From the NCBI GenBank assembly GCA_910578735.1, contig CAJTSQ010000004.1, positions 1 to 64,000 on the forward strand: DNA of 64,000 nt, in the 5' to 3' direction. The translations under genes and the position numbers were made by a program. Origin of the DNA: an uncultured Oscillospiraceae bacterium. Its GTDB lineage: Bacteria; Bacillota; Clostridia; Oscillospirales; Oscillospiraceae. Position 1 is the first letter of the stretch. Each line of letters starts with the position of its first letter. Of the stretch, positions 31,734 to 40,572 are shown in pieces. The notes under the pieces are model-generated. The model was not told where the DNA came from, made no database searches, and was given only the letters and a program-made list of their open reading frames with translations.

Positions 31734-33596
31734 TTATCTGGTCTCCTGTTCCCGATAATACTGCATCCGCAGATAGTCCTGATAAAATTCCCTGTCCGGC
31801 GGCTGGTCAGTGAGGGCCCCGTCCGGCGTGAGATAGCGGTTCTGGGCATGGACCAGGGGAGTGCTCTCCCGCAGCTGGCGGGACAGCTTCATAAAGCCCG
31901 GTCCTTCCCAGCCGCACAGGTCAAAGAGCTCCTCCATCAGGAAACAGGGGGAGAAGTCCCCGCCCTCTCCCTGAAAGTCCTGTCCCAGCGCCTGTCTGGC
32001 GGCGGCGTTGCCCCAGATCAGGTAGGGGGTGCCGTAGTACTGAGAAAAGCCCTCCAGGGTGGACAGGTCGAAGTTGGCGCCAATCTCTGTGTAGACAGAG
32101 TTCCCGTTGCCTGCCCAGGGCTTGTGGTCCCCAAAGAGGACCAGCACCACCGGCTCCTCCAGCTCCTCCAGTCCCTGAGTCAGCTCCACCATCGACCGGA
32201 TGGTCCGGGATACGCCGTCCAGATAGTGATTCAAAATATTGCAGCTCTCCTCCGACAGATCGGCACCGGCGGGAGTGAGATACTCCATCCCTTCCAAGGG
32301 AGTGTCGGCATAGGGCCCGTGGTTCTGGTAGGACACAGAGAAGGAGAAGCAGGGGCCAGCGGGCAGCCGCTCCTCCAGCTGGGTCAGCAGCTCTTGGACC
32401 AGCACCGGGTCGGAGTCCAGAACGGCGTTCACCGGGTCCACCAGCGCGCCATAGTGGTTCTCGGTGAACCAATACTCCTCAAAGCCCAAGTACTCGTTTA
32501 CATTCTGCCGGTTATAGAACCAGCCGTAGCCCGGGTGGCTGCCAAAGGTCTGATAGCCCTGATCCCGGAGGTACCAGACATAGGAGTCGGTGGGGGAGCG
32601 GAAATCCTGGTGGGTGGAGAAGCCGGTGAGGAAGGCCCACTCGGTATCCACCGTGCCCCCGGCGAAGATGTTGGTCAGCAGATCGCCGGAGACGGACTGC
32701 TCCTCCAACCAGTGCCAGGGCTGGTAGACCTGGCGCACTCCCTCCTGGGCGGACAGGGCCTCAAAGTCAGTCAGGTCGCAGAAAGCCTCCAGCATAATGC
32801 CCACCACCGAGACCTTCTGCTCCTGTGGAATATCGCTGTCCGGGCACTCCGCCAGCCGTGCGGCGGCCTCCGCCCGGTCGTAGCCTTCCGGCGGCATGGG
32901 AAACATATCCCGGAAGGAGTGGAGGAAGGGGTAGGTACAGCCCTTGGACAGAAAGACCTCCACATCGGACCAGGGGTTGATAAAACGGGTGTTGGCTGTC
33001 TCCGCATAGAGCCGGGGGTTGAGGTACAGCCCCACAAAGGCCACGGCCAGCAGGGCCAGGCAGCTCAGTCCGCCGAAGGCCCGCTCCCGCCAGCCCCGCA
33101 GGCCCCGGGGCATAAGGAAAACCGCGAAGGCCAACCCCGCCCCAAAGCAGAGCAGAGCGAACCACACCAGCCAGGTGAAGTCCAGGGTGTAGCCCCCCAC
33201 AATGCCCTTGGCCTCGGCGGCCAGGCGCAGGTCGGTGGCCAGGAAGGGGTCGGACCGCAGGCGGATTTTAAAGTAGTTCACCAATGCGATCCCGATGATG
33301 GGGAGAAAGCTGCCTAAAAATCCCACCCAGGCCCGCCGGGACAGAAAGTAGAACAGCCATATCAGCAGCACCGGCGGCAGCAGGTTGAGCAAGAGGATCA
33401 GGGGATTGGCCAGGTAGGAGCGGAGCAGATCCATGCTGTTCAGCTTCACATAGGCGGTGGCGGCAAAGAACAGGGACAGCCCGCCGACACAGCAGCCCAG
33501 CCCCGTCAGGGCCGCCGCCATCCAGATGTGGTGGGCCAGGCCATACCGCTCCTCTGTATCGGGAGGCAGACGCGTGATTCGCAGAAGTGTTTTCAT
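31734..33596 (-). CDS. LtaS-like membrane sulfatase
   Basis: 620-residue enzyme of the lipoteichoic acid synthase/phosphoglycerol transferase family. Five transmembrane helices fill about residues 25-215, followed by an extracellular sulfatase-fold domain. The metal-coordinating Thr is in GGTVDTEWAFLTG near residue 317, with FGDHKPW near 513 and a preceding SVSYQNHGPY. It should transfer glycerophosphate from phosphatidylglycerol to an acceptor lipid or polymer; the acceptor cannot be told. It starts 16 bp after glyS and is probably co-transcribed with it. Confidence 0.88.
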   Translation of the reverse strand: MKTLLRITRLPPDTEERYGLAHHIWMAAALTGLGCCVGGLSLFFAATAYVKLNSMDLLRSYLANPLILLLNLLPPVLLIWLFYFLSRRAWVGFLGSFLPIIGIALVNYFKIRLRSDPFLATDLRLAAEAKGIVGGYTLDFTWLVWFALLCFGAGLAFAVFLMPRGLRGWRERAFGGLSCLALLAVAFVGLYLNPRLYAETANTRFINPWSDVEVFLSKGCTYPFLHSFRDMFPMPPEGYDRAEAAARLAECPDSDIPQEQKVSVVGIMLEAFCDLTDFEALSAQEGVRQVYQPWHWLEEQSVSGDLLTNIFAGGTVDTEWAFLTGFSTHQDFRSPTDSYVWYLRDQGYQTFGSHPGYGWFYNRQNVNEYLGFEEYWFTENHYGALVDPVNAVLDSDPVLVQELLTQLEERLPAGPCFSFSVSYQNHGPYADTPLEGMEYLTPAGADLSEESCNILNHYLDGVSRTIRSMVELTQGLEELEEPVVLVLFGDHKPWAGNGNSVYTEIGANFDLSTLEGFSQYYGTPYLIWGNAAARQALGQDFQGEGGDFSPCFLMEELFDLCGWEGPGFMKLSRQLRESTPLVHAQNRYLTPDGALTDQPPDREFYQDYLRMQYYREQETR

Positions 33597-33612
33597 AAAA
33601 ATCCCCCGCCGG

Positions 33613-35037
33613 TTAATAGGCCAGCTTTTCCTCCAGCCAGGCCTTCAGCTCGCTGATGGGCACCCGGACCTGATCCATGGTATCCCGGTCCCGGATGGTG
33701 ACGGCGTGGTCGGCCTCCTCGGTGTCGGAGCCCACGGTCTGGAAGTCCACGGTGACGCAGTAGGGGGTGCCGATCTCGTCCTGGCGGCGGTAGCGCTTGC
33801 CGATGGAGCCGGCGTCGTCGTAGTCCACCATAAAGTATTTGGACAGCTCCATCTGGATCTCCCGGGCCTTGTCCCCCAGCTTCTTGGACAGGGGCAGAAT
33901 GGCGCACTTGAAGGGGGCCAGGGCGGGGTGGAGGCGCAGGACAGTGCGGACATCGTTCTTGGCCTCATCCACCACCTCCTCGTCGTAGGCGTTGCACAGG
34001 AAGGCCAGCAGCATCCGCTCCACGCCCAGGGAGGGCTCGATGACGTAGGGGATATAATGCTCATTCTTCTCCTGGTCGAAGTAGGTCAGGTCTTTGCCGG
34101 AGGTGTTCTGGTGGGCGGTGAGGTCAAAGCTGGTCCGGCTGGCCACCCCCCACAGTTCGCCCCAGTCGGTGAAGGGGAAGGCGAACTCAAAGTCGGTGGT
34201 GGCGTTGGAGTAGTGGGACAGTTCTTCGGGGTCATGGTCCCGGAGCCGCAGGTTCTCCTCCTTGATGCCCAAATTCAGGAGCCACTGGTGGCAAAAGTCC
34301 TTCCAGTACTTGAACCACTCCAGCTCGCTGCCCGGCTGGCAGAAGAACTCCAGCTCCATCTGCTCAAACTCCCGGGTACGGAAGATGAAGTTGCCCGGGG
34401 TGATCTCGTTGCGGAAGGATTTGCCGATCTGGCACACGCCGAAGGGCAGCTTGCGCCGGGTGGAGCGCTGGACGTTGACAAAGTTGGTAAAAATGCCCTG
34501 GGCGGTCTCGGGGCGGAGGTAGACGGTGTTTTTGGCGTCCTCGGTGACTCCCTGGAAGGTTTTGAACATCAGATTGAACTGGCGGATGTCGGTCCAGTTG
34601 AATTTGCCGCAGGAGGGGCAGACGATCTGGTGCTCGTCGATAAAGGCCTTCATCTCGGCCTGGCTCATGGCGTCCACGCTGTGGCCCAGGTCAAAGCTGT
34701 TTTCCTGGCACCAGTCCTCGATCACCTTGTCGGCCCGGAAGCGCTCCTTACACTCCTTGCAGTCCATCAGCGGGTCAGAGAAGCCTCCCACATGGCCGGA
34801 GGCCACCCACACCTGGGGGTTCATCAAAATGGCGGCGTCCAGCCCCACATTGTAGGGGTTCTCCTGGACGAATTTCTTCCACCATGCTTTCTTGATGTTG
34901 TTCTTCAGCTCTACCCCCAGAGGGCCGTAGTCCCAGGTATTGGCCAGGCCGCCGTAGATCTCAGAGCCGGCAAAGATAAAGCCCCGGCCCTTGCACAGGG
35001 CCACAATTTTTTCCATGGTCTTTTCGCTGTTTTTCAT
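33613..35037 (-). CDS. glyS: glycine-tRNA ligase, alpha-2 type
   Basis: 474-residue class II synthetase of the homodimeric (eukaryote-like) type, charging tRNA-Gly. Motif 1 region LANTWDYGPLGVELKNNI, motif 2 FRNEITPGNFIFRTREFEQMELEFF, motif 3 EPSLGVERMLLAFL, then an anticodon-binding domain. A zinc-type insertion is suggested by CKEC and CPSC. The start at 35037 follows AAGGAG; an earlier in-frame ATG at 35058 overlaps the upstream stop. It lies after a glycine T-box, but one small gene intervenes. Confidence 0.97.
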   Translation of the reverse strand: MKNSEKTMEKIVALCKGRGFIFAGSEIYGGLANTWDYGPLGVELKNNIKKAWWKKFVQENPYNVGLDAAILMNPQVWVASGHVGGFSDPLMDCKECKERFRADKVIEDWCQENSFDLGHSVDAMSQAEMKAFIDEHQIVCPSCGKFNWTDIRQFNLMFKTFQGVTEDAKNTVYLRPETAQGIFTNFVNVQRSTRRKLPFGVCQIGKSFRNEITPGNFIFRTREFEQMELEFFCQPGSELEWFKYWKDFCHQWLLNLGIKEENLRLRDHDPEELSHYSNATTDFEFAFPFTDWGELWGVASRTSFDLTAHQNTSGKDLTYFDQEKNEHYIPYVIEPSLGVERMLLAFLCNAYDEEVVDEAKNDVRTVLRLHPALAPFKCAILPLSKKLGDKAREIQMELSKYFMVDYDDAGSIGKRYRRQDEIGTPYCVTVDFQTVGSDTEEADHAVTIRDRDTMDQVRVPISELKAWLEEKLAY

Positions 35038-35058
35038 GTTGAATAAGCTCCTTTTCAT

Positions 35059-35442
35059 TTATTGTGGGTCAATAGTGTGAAAAATGCTCTTTAGTCCGCT
35101 GTTTTCGTACACAAACTCAAGTTGTAACGTTAGATAGGTGAGTTCGCCGCCGGAGGTCAGCTCGTAATCCACGGCGAAGCCGCTGCCGTCCTTGTACTCA
35201 AAGAACATGATCTCGTGGTGGTACTCATACTGGGGCTTGAAGCTGCAGGGGACTCCGTACTCGTCGAACACATCGAAGTCGTTCATCTCCAGGGTGCCCT
35301 GGATGCACTCCCGGATTTCCTCGGTGTTGTCCCACTCCATCTTGTCCACGCAGGCGGGCAGGTCCTCATACCGCTTCTCGTGGAGGGCATGGCAGATGTT
35401 TTTTACTACCTCAATGGCCTGCTCCTTGTGCTGTTCGGTCAT
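35059..35442 (-). CDS. unknown acidic protein between T-box and glyS
   Basis: 127 residues, acidic, cytoplasmic, alpha/beta by appearance (EQAIEVVKNICHALHEKRYED, then VDYELTSGGELTYLTLQLEFVY). The outline resembles small NTF2- or DUF7668-like proteins found among predicted immunity genes, but I cannot assign it firmly. The start at 35442 has GGGGTGA upstream. It ends 21 bp before the glyS start and begins just after the glycine T-box terminator, so its expression should follow tRNA-Gly charging. Confidence 0.6.
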   Translation of the reverse strand: MTEQHKEQAIEVVKNICHALHEKRYEDLPACVDKMEWDNTEEIRECIQGTLEMNDFDVFDEYGVPCSFKPQYEYHHEIMFFEYKDGSGFAVDYELTSGGELTYLTLQLEFVYENSGLKSIFHTIDPQ

Positions 35443-35460
35443 AAAATCACCCCTTTCCAA

Positions 35461-35690
35461 ACAAAAACGCCCTGAGCCGGTTTGGCTCAGGGCGAACAAA
35501 ACTGTCCGTGGTTCCACCTGAATTTCCCCGTTGGGGACACTCAAACCCGATAACGGCGGGGACCGGCGGGGCATTTCCTCCCCGCGCTCCAGGAGGCCTT
35601 CCCGTCACGGCTTTGGAGGATTTGCACCGGCCATCCCCTCTCTGAATCCCGCTGTGAGGTACTCTTTCCTGTCTTCGCTTTGTGAATCCC
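35461..35690 (-). promoter_or_regulatory. glycine T-box leader
   Basis: Minus-strand leader. Stem I carries AGAGTA on its 5' side, AGAGAG at the tip and a specifier strand GGGAA-GGC-C, codon GGC, glycine. The T-box sequence AGGTGGAACCACGG lies at 35506-35519, followed by a perfect 11-bp terminator stem (35468-35478 with 35484-35494) and five T. It should allow read-through into the 127-residue gene and glyS when tRNA-Gly is uncharged. Confidence 0.9.
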
Positions 35691-35691
35691 T

Positions 35692-35720
35692 ATTGTATGC
35701 CAGTTTTTCTCCCCTGTCAA
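35692..35720 (-). promoter_or_regulatory. promoter of the glycine T-box operon
   Basis: TTGACA (35715-35720) and TACAAT (35692-35697) on the minus strand, 17-bp spacer. Confidence 0.87.
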
Positions 35721-35953
35721 GGGGGATTTTTTCCCCAAACCCGCCCACGCGAAATCGACGTCCGGTAGTCAATACAAATCGTAATATTACAGATGTAATA
35801 GTACCGGGCATAATCATAAATTGGGAGTTGAACCCAACGCATGGCCCCGCTCGTTACCATAACAAGCGTGCCCATTGGCCCCGGCACATTGGGGCTTGAC
35901 GTCCGCCTTTCGCGCAACCAATTTTTCCTGTTTCCCACCCTGCGGGCGGGAAA
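35721..35953. other. structured spacer without a gene
   Basis: No gene seen. On the minus strand it holds a 5-bp stem with loop TTCAACT (TTGGG ... CCCAA), like a tRNA T-arm, and an 8-bp hairpin GCTTGTTA ... TAACGAGC nearby, but no complete cloverleaf can be folded by eye. A stem TTTCCCGCCC ... GGGTGGGAAA at about 35930-35953 follows the DIP1984-family gene and may end its transcript. Confidence 0.35.
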
Positions 35954-36409
35954 TTACAGCAGCTCTGTGGTCCAGTTCTTCTCCTGGATAACCTCCTCCA
36001 GCTGCCGCAGCTCCTTGGACAGGCCGTCCACCTGCTTTTGCAGCCGGCGGACGTCTACCGTGCTTTTGATCTTAATCTCGCTGACAGAGTGCCGGCGGAC
36101 CAGGGCGCTGGCGTTGTCCAAAAAGCCCCGCAGGACGGACAGCTTGCCCTTCAGGCAGTCCCGGCGAGCCAGCAGGTCGGACAGGGAGGTCCCATCCTCC
36201 AGCTTCGTGGAATTGTTGGTGCGGTTGATGGCGGAGATCAGCCCCTCCAGGCGGGTATAGTCCTCCTCCAGTTCCCGGAGCAGCTCCTGGGGGTCCTCGG
36301 CGGGCTGTTCCCCCTCCTGAACCAGGGCGTTGTTGTTCAGCCGGCTCTCCAGCTGGCGGATTCTGGTCTGCAGCTCTGACCGCTGGGACAGGGCATTGGC
36401 CAGCTTCAT
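35954..36409 (-). CDS. DIP1984 family protein (septicolysin-like)
   Basis: 151-residue soluble helical protein of the DIP1984/DUF6847 family. The family pattern is plain: MKLANALSQRSELQTRIRQL, VQEGEQPAEDPQELL, AINRTNN, SEIKIKSTVDVRRLQKQVD and a C-terminal IQEKNWTTEL. Coiled-coil-like helices run through most of the protein. Some members are called septicolysin, but that name is not functional evidence and no signal peptide is present. Role unknown. Confidence 0.85.
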   Translation of the reverse strand: MKLANALSQRSELQTRIRQLESRLNNNALVQEGEQPAEDPQELLRELEEDYTRLEGLISAINRTNNSTKLEDGTSLSDLLARRDCLKGKLSVLRGFLDNASALVRRHSVSEIKIKSTVDVRRLQKQVDGLSKELRQLEEVIQEKNWTTELL

Positions 36410-36431
36410 AGAATCATCCCCTTTTATGCCG

Positions 36432-36465
36432 GGATTTCTACCCCCCGGAAGAGGGGTAGAAATCC
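36432..36465 (-). terminator. 13-bp hairpin between lipoprotein and DIP1984 genes
   Basis: Perfect stem GGATTTCTACCCC (36432-36444) with 36453-36465. No T-run follows on the minus strand, so it may be a processing or stability hairpin rather than a terminator. Confidence 0.5.
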
Positions 36466-36472
36466 TGAAACC

Positions 36473-37507
36473 TTAAATAATGCTGTTATATCCATCGATC
36501 ATGCTGCTCAGGGCATCGCTGGCGTTGTCATAGACCTCGCTGTAATCCAGCCCCTCGTTCAGCGCGTTGGCCAACTCGCCCATTTTGACATAGAGGTTGT
36601 TCACCTTTGTGGTGTACAGCTGCATGGAGCCCTCCGCCACCGGGCCGGTGAAGACTTTCTCCTGTTCCTCCTCTTTGGCCATGGCTGCGGTCAGCTCCTC
36701 ATAAGCGGTGTTGAACTGGTCGAACAGGGGGGAGATATTGGTCTTATCCAGCTCTGGCAGCTCAAATTCCGCATCCGGGTCCGCTGTATCGGCCACAGCC
36801 ATGATCTGCTCCCAGATATCGTTCAAAATATCCTCGCTGGCGTGGATCATCAACCGGGAATTATAGAGGATCATCTGTCCCTCGTTGAGCATATCCTCCA
36901 TGTCGTCGTCCCTGGTCTCATCGGCCAGGTCGTCCATGGCGTCCATCATCTCTCCGTAGTAGGTGCCAAAGACCTGGAGGGCCTCCCAAAGGTCGGCGTG
37001 GATCTCCGCGGCCCGGGCCAGGTTGTCGTCCTTATAGTCGTCAAAACTCATGTAGGAGGCCAGGTCGTCCAGAGCATCCATCATTTTCTCCGGGCTGTCC
37101 CCCAGGGCCCGCACGGCGGCATCCACTTCGGGATAGGCGGGCTCCTCATCCACATAGCCTAATGCCTCCTGGACCCGATAGGCGTGGCCTGTGTAGAACT
37201 GTACCGCATCCTTGATGGCCGCGTAATCGCCGCCCTCCAGAACAGCAAATTCTTTCGTATAATCCACATTCTCGAAGTATACCAGCAGGATATCCTCAAT
37301 GTCACTCAGCTCGCCGTACAGGTCCATGTAGGCGTTGTATTTGCTATAGTCCTTGGGTCCCTCGCTCTTGTCTGTGGAGGAGCTGGCGCTGCTCTGATCT
37401 TCGCTCTTACTGCCGCCGCTCTTGTCGCCGCCGCCACACCCGGACAGCAGTAGGGCAGCACTCAACCCTAAGACAATAAGCCTCTTCCAAAATTTGCTCT
37501 GATTCAT
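36473..37507 (-). CDS. lipoprotein, DUF3829-like
   Basis: 344-residue predicted lipoprotein. The signal peptide KRLIVLGLSAALLLSGCGGG carries a lipobox (LLSGC). A Ser/Asp/Lys-rich linker follows, then an acidic helical domain with repeated Tyr and Asp residues (NAYMDLYGELSDIEDILLVYFENVD). The outline resembles the DUF3829 family of surface lipoproteins with unknown role. Start at 37507 (MNQSKF), downstream of GAGAGGA. It follows gyrA by 50 bp and may be co-transcribed with it. Confidence 0.75.
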   Translation of the reverse strand: MNQSKFWKRLIVLGLSAALLLSGCGGGDKSGGSKSEDQSSASSSTDKSEGPKDYSKYNAYMDLYGELSDIEDILLVYFENVDYTKEFAVLEGGDYAAIKDAVQFYTGHAYRVQEALGYVDEEPAYPEVDAAVRALGDSPEKMMDALDDLASYMSFDDYKDDNLARAAEIHADLWEALQVFGTYYGEMMDAMDDLADETRDDDMEDMLNEGQMILYNSRLMIHASEDILNDIWEQIMAVADTADPDAEFELPELDKTNISPLFDQFNTAYEELTAAMAKEEEQEKVFTGPVAEGSMQLYTTKVNNLYVKMGELANALNEGLDYSEVYDNASDALSSMIDGYNSII

Positions 37508-37557
37508 GATACTCAATCCTCTCTGATATTTATTTGACCACATTTTTCATGTGGTGC

Positions 37558-40080
37558 TTACGGATTTTCTGCCGGGCTATCCTCCACGGGCACAGCCTCT
37601 TCGCCCGCGTTCTCCTCCCGGTCGGCCAGGGCCAGGGAGATCACCTTGTCCCCCTCCTCCTTGAAGCGCATGACAATCACGCCCTGGGTAGAGCGGCCGC
37701 ACTGCTTGATGGCGTCTACAGGGGTGCGGATGAGAATGCCCGCCTGGGTAACCAGCAGCAGGTCTTCGGAGCCGTCCACCACCTTGATTCCCACAATGGG
37801 GCCGGTCTTGTCTGTGACCATATAGTTCTTGATGCCCAGGCCCCCCCGGTTGGTAATGCGGTACTCCTCCACCGGGGTGCGCTTGCCAAAGCCCTTTTCG
37901 GTGATGGACAGCACCGTCTTGCCCTCCAGAGCCCGGGCGGCGCCCACCACATAGTCTCCCTCCCGCAGTCGGATGCCACGGACGCCCATGGCGTCCCGGC
38001 CCATAGACCGCACATCGTTCTCGTCGAAGCACACCGCCATGCCGTCATGGGTGGCAATGAGAATTTTCTTGCTTCCGTCGGTCTCCCGGACGGATACCAG
38101 CTCGTCTCCCTCGTCCAGGCGCAGGGCGCGGATACCGTTGTTCCGCAGATTTTTCAGAGTCTGGACGGGCAGGCGCTTCACTGTGCCCTGGCGGGTGACC
38201 ATAAACAGATACAGCTCCTCGTTCTCCTTCTCCCGGAAGTGGAGCATGGTTTGAATCCGCTCCCCCTGCTCCACCTGAAGGATGTTGACAATGTTGGTCC
38301 CCTTGGCGGTTTTGCCGCTCTCGGGAATTTGATAGCCCTTCTTACGGTAGACCTTGCCTGTGTCGGTGAAGAAGAGGATATAGTCATGGGTGGAGGCGGT
38401 GAACACATCCACCACATAGTCCTCCTCCCGGGTGGTGATCCCCTTTTTGCCCATGCCGCCCTTGGACTGGGCCGCGTACTCGCTCACCGGGGTGCGCTTG
38501 ATATAGCCCGCCTGGGTGAGAGTAAAGACGCACTGCTCCTCCTCGATCAGGTCCTCGATGTCGATTTCGTCCTCCACGTCCTGAATCTCGGTGATCCGGT
38601 CGTCGCCGTACTTGTCCCGGATGGCAGTCAGCTCGTCCTTGAGCACTCCCCGCAGCATCTCCTCAGAGGAGAGCAGCTCGTTATAATAGGCGATTTTTTC
38701 TTCAATTTCTTTAAATTCCGCCTCCAGCTTCTCCCGGTTCAGACCCTGGAGGGAGATGAGCCGCATGTCACAGATGGCCTGGGCCTGGACGTCGTCCAGC
38801 TCAAAACGCTCCATCAGCCGCTGCTTGCCGTTGTCGTAGCTGGTGCGCAGGATGTGGATAACCTCGTCAATATTATCCTGGGCAATGAGCAGGCCCTCCA
38901 ACAGATGGGCTCGCTCCTGGGCCTTTTTCAGGTCGTATTTGGTTCGGCGGATGATGACCTGCTCCTGAAAGGCGATATACTCATCCAGAATATTCCGCAG
39001 CGACATCACCCGGGGCTGGAGCTTGCCGTTGACCTCCACCAGGGCCAGCATGATGACGGAGAAGTTGGACTGCATGGCGGTCTGCTTAAAGAGCTTGTTC
39101 AGCACCACCTGGGCATTGGCGTCCTTTTTCAGCTCAATGACAATGCGCATGCCGTTGCGGTCGGTCTCGTCCCGGATGTCGGAGATGCCCTCCAGCCGCT
39201 TGTCCTTCACCTGGTCCGCCATATTGCGGATAAGCTGACGTTTGTTTACCTGATAGGGCAGCTCGTTGACAATGATCCGGATGCGGTCCTTGCCGAACTC
39301 CTCAAATTCCGTTCGGGCCCGCAGGACCATCTTGCCCCGGCCGGTGGCGTAGGCGGACCGGATGCCGCTGCGGCCCATGATGATCCCCCGGGTGGGGAAA
39401 TCGGGGCCCTTGATGTGCTCCATCAGGTCGCCCAGGTCGGCCTCCGGGTTGTCCAGCACGCAGATGGTGGCGTTGATGACCTCCCGCAGGTTGTGGGGGG
39501 GAATGTTGGTAGCCATGCCCACGGCGATACCGCTGGAGCCGTTGACCAGCAGATTGGGGAAGCGGGAGGGGAGTACCTTGGGCTCCTTCCGGGTCTCATC
39601 AAAGTTGGGGTCCCAGTCCACGGTGTCCTTGTCAATGTCACGGAGCATCTCGTTAGACAGCTTGGACATGCGGGCCTCGGTGTAACGGTAGGCCGCCGGG
39701 GGATCGCCGTCCACGCTGCCGAAGTTGCCGTGGCCGTCCACCAGCATGTACCGCATGGAGAAGTTCTGGGCCAGGCGGACCATAGCGTCGTAGACACTGG
39801 AGTCGCCGTGGGGGTGGTATTTACCCAAAACGTCACCCACGCAGGTGGCGGACTTTTTAAAGGGCTTGTCGGATGTCAACCCGCTTTCATACATGGTATA
39901 CAAAATGCGGCGGTGAACCGGCTTCAGCCCGTCCCGCACGTCAGGCAGGGCCCGGCCCACGATCACGCTCATGGCGTAGTCCCGGTAGCTGTCCTGCATC
40001 TCCTTGACCAGCTCCGACTCGGTGATCACCTGATCCGGAAAAGCGATATCCTCCGGTTTATAATCTCGGTTGTGTGCCAT
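37558..40080 (-). CDS. gyrA: DNA gyrase subunit A
   Basis: 840-residue subunit that breaks and rejoins DNA in the A2B2 gyrase. N-terminal VGRALPDVRDGLKPVHRRILYTM, catalytic Tyr in EARMSKLSNEMLRDIDKDTVDW region (AYRYTEARMS, Tyr near 124). The quinolone-determining loop HPHGDSSVYDAMVRLAQ has Ser and Asp at the usual resistance positions, so wild-type-like. The C-terminal pinwheel includes a GyrA-box-like motif QSKGGMGKKG. gyrA normally follows gyrB directly; here 1.4 kb with two genes intervene. Confidence 0.98.
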   Translation of the reverse strand: MAHNRDYKPEDIAFPDQVITESELVKEMQDSYRDYAMSVIVGRALPDVRDGLKPVHRRILYTMYESGLTSDKPFKKSATCVGDVLGKYHPHGDSSVYDAMVRLAQNFSMRYMLVDGHGNFGSVDGDPPAAYRYTEARMSKLSNEMLRDIDKDTVDWDPNFDETRKEPKVLPSRFPNLLVNGSSGIAVGMATNIPPHNLREVINATICVLDNPEADLGDLMEHIKGPDFPTRGIIMGRSGIRSAYATGRGKMVLRARTEFEEFGKDRIRIIVNELPYQVNKRQLIRNMADQVKDKRLEGISDIRDETDRNGMRIVIELKKDANAQVVLNKLFKQTAMQSNFSVIMLALVEVNGKLQPRVMSLRNILDEYIAFQEQVIIRRTKYDLKKAQERAHLLEGLLIAQDNIDEVIHILRTSYDNGKQRLMERFELDDVQAQAICDMRLISLQGLNREKLEAEFKEIEEKIAYYNELLSSEEMLRGVLKDELTAIRDKYGDDRITEIQDVEDEIDIEDLIEEEQCVFTLTQAGYIKRTPVSEYAAQSKGGMGKKGITTREEDYVVDVFTASTHDYILFFTDTGKVYRKKGYQIPESGKTAKGTNIVNILQVEQGERIQTMLHFREKENEELYLFMVTRQGTVKRLPVQTLKNLRNNGIRALRLDEGDELVSVRETDGSKKILIATHDGMAVCFDENDVRSMGRDAMGVRGIRLREGDYVVGAARALEGKTVLSITEKGFGKRTPVEEYRITNRGGLGIKNYMVTDKTGPIVGIKVVDGSEDLLLVTQAGILIRTPVDAIKQCGRSTQGVIVMRFKEEGDKVISLALADREENAGEEAVPVEDSPAENP

Positions 40081-40104
40081 AATTACCTCATTTCTTTGGG
40101 ACCC

Positions 40105-40560
40105 TTAGAAGCTTTCTTTCAGCCAGTCCATGCCGGGGTAGGGCTCACAGGTGTGAGCGTACCACTCCACACATTTGGCCGCCATCTCCCGGTCCTTCAT
40201 GGTACATTTCAGGGGAAAAACGGACTGCCCGTCGCTGGGCTCAATGGGGGCCTCCTCATCGGAATCCAAAAGGTCCGGGTTGAAGCAGGCCCAGGCAATC
40301 TCTGCCTCCGCGTCCCAAACCTGCAAAAAGATCAGGTCAGGGGAGGACTCCAGCATGAGGTAACCCTCTTCGCCGTACTCGTCCGGCGTCAGCATCAGGC
40401 TGCGGCTTGCTCCGGTACGGATTTTTTCCACCATATCCCGGATACTGGCCGGAGAAATGTCATGAATCTCCTGACTGGGAAGCGCCCCCCAGCTGGCGCC
40501 CTGGATTTTGATTTCCTCCGGCATAGCCGGAACCGGATCCTTTTTGACGACTTCTTCCAT
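40105..40560 (-). CDS. unknown protein inserted between gyrB and gyrA
   Basis: Not recognised. 151 residues, acidic, cytoplasmic. Tryptophans and acidic stretches (LIFLQVWDAEAEIAWACFNPDLLDS) suggest one compact domain. GGAAGA precedes the ATG. It is 12 bp downstream of another unknown gene and 24 bp before gyrA, so all should be on one transcript from gyrB. Its look and placement recall the immunity-like genes at 5.7-9.3 kb. Confidence 0.65.
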   Translation of the reverse strand: MEEVVKKDPVPAMPEEIKIQGASWGALPSQEIHDISPASIRDMVEKIRTGASRSLMLTPDEYGEEGYLMLESSPDLIFLQVWDAEAEIAWACFNPDLLDSDEEAPIEPSDGQSVFPLKCTMKDREMAAKCVEWYAHTCEPYPGMDWLKESF

Positions 40561-40572
40561 AAAATCTTCCTT

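Noticed and set aside
35774..35880. Possible tRNA on the minus strand
   Set aside because: A T-arm-like hairpin is present but the acceptor, D and anticodon arms do not fit a cloverleaf.
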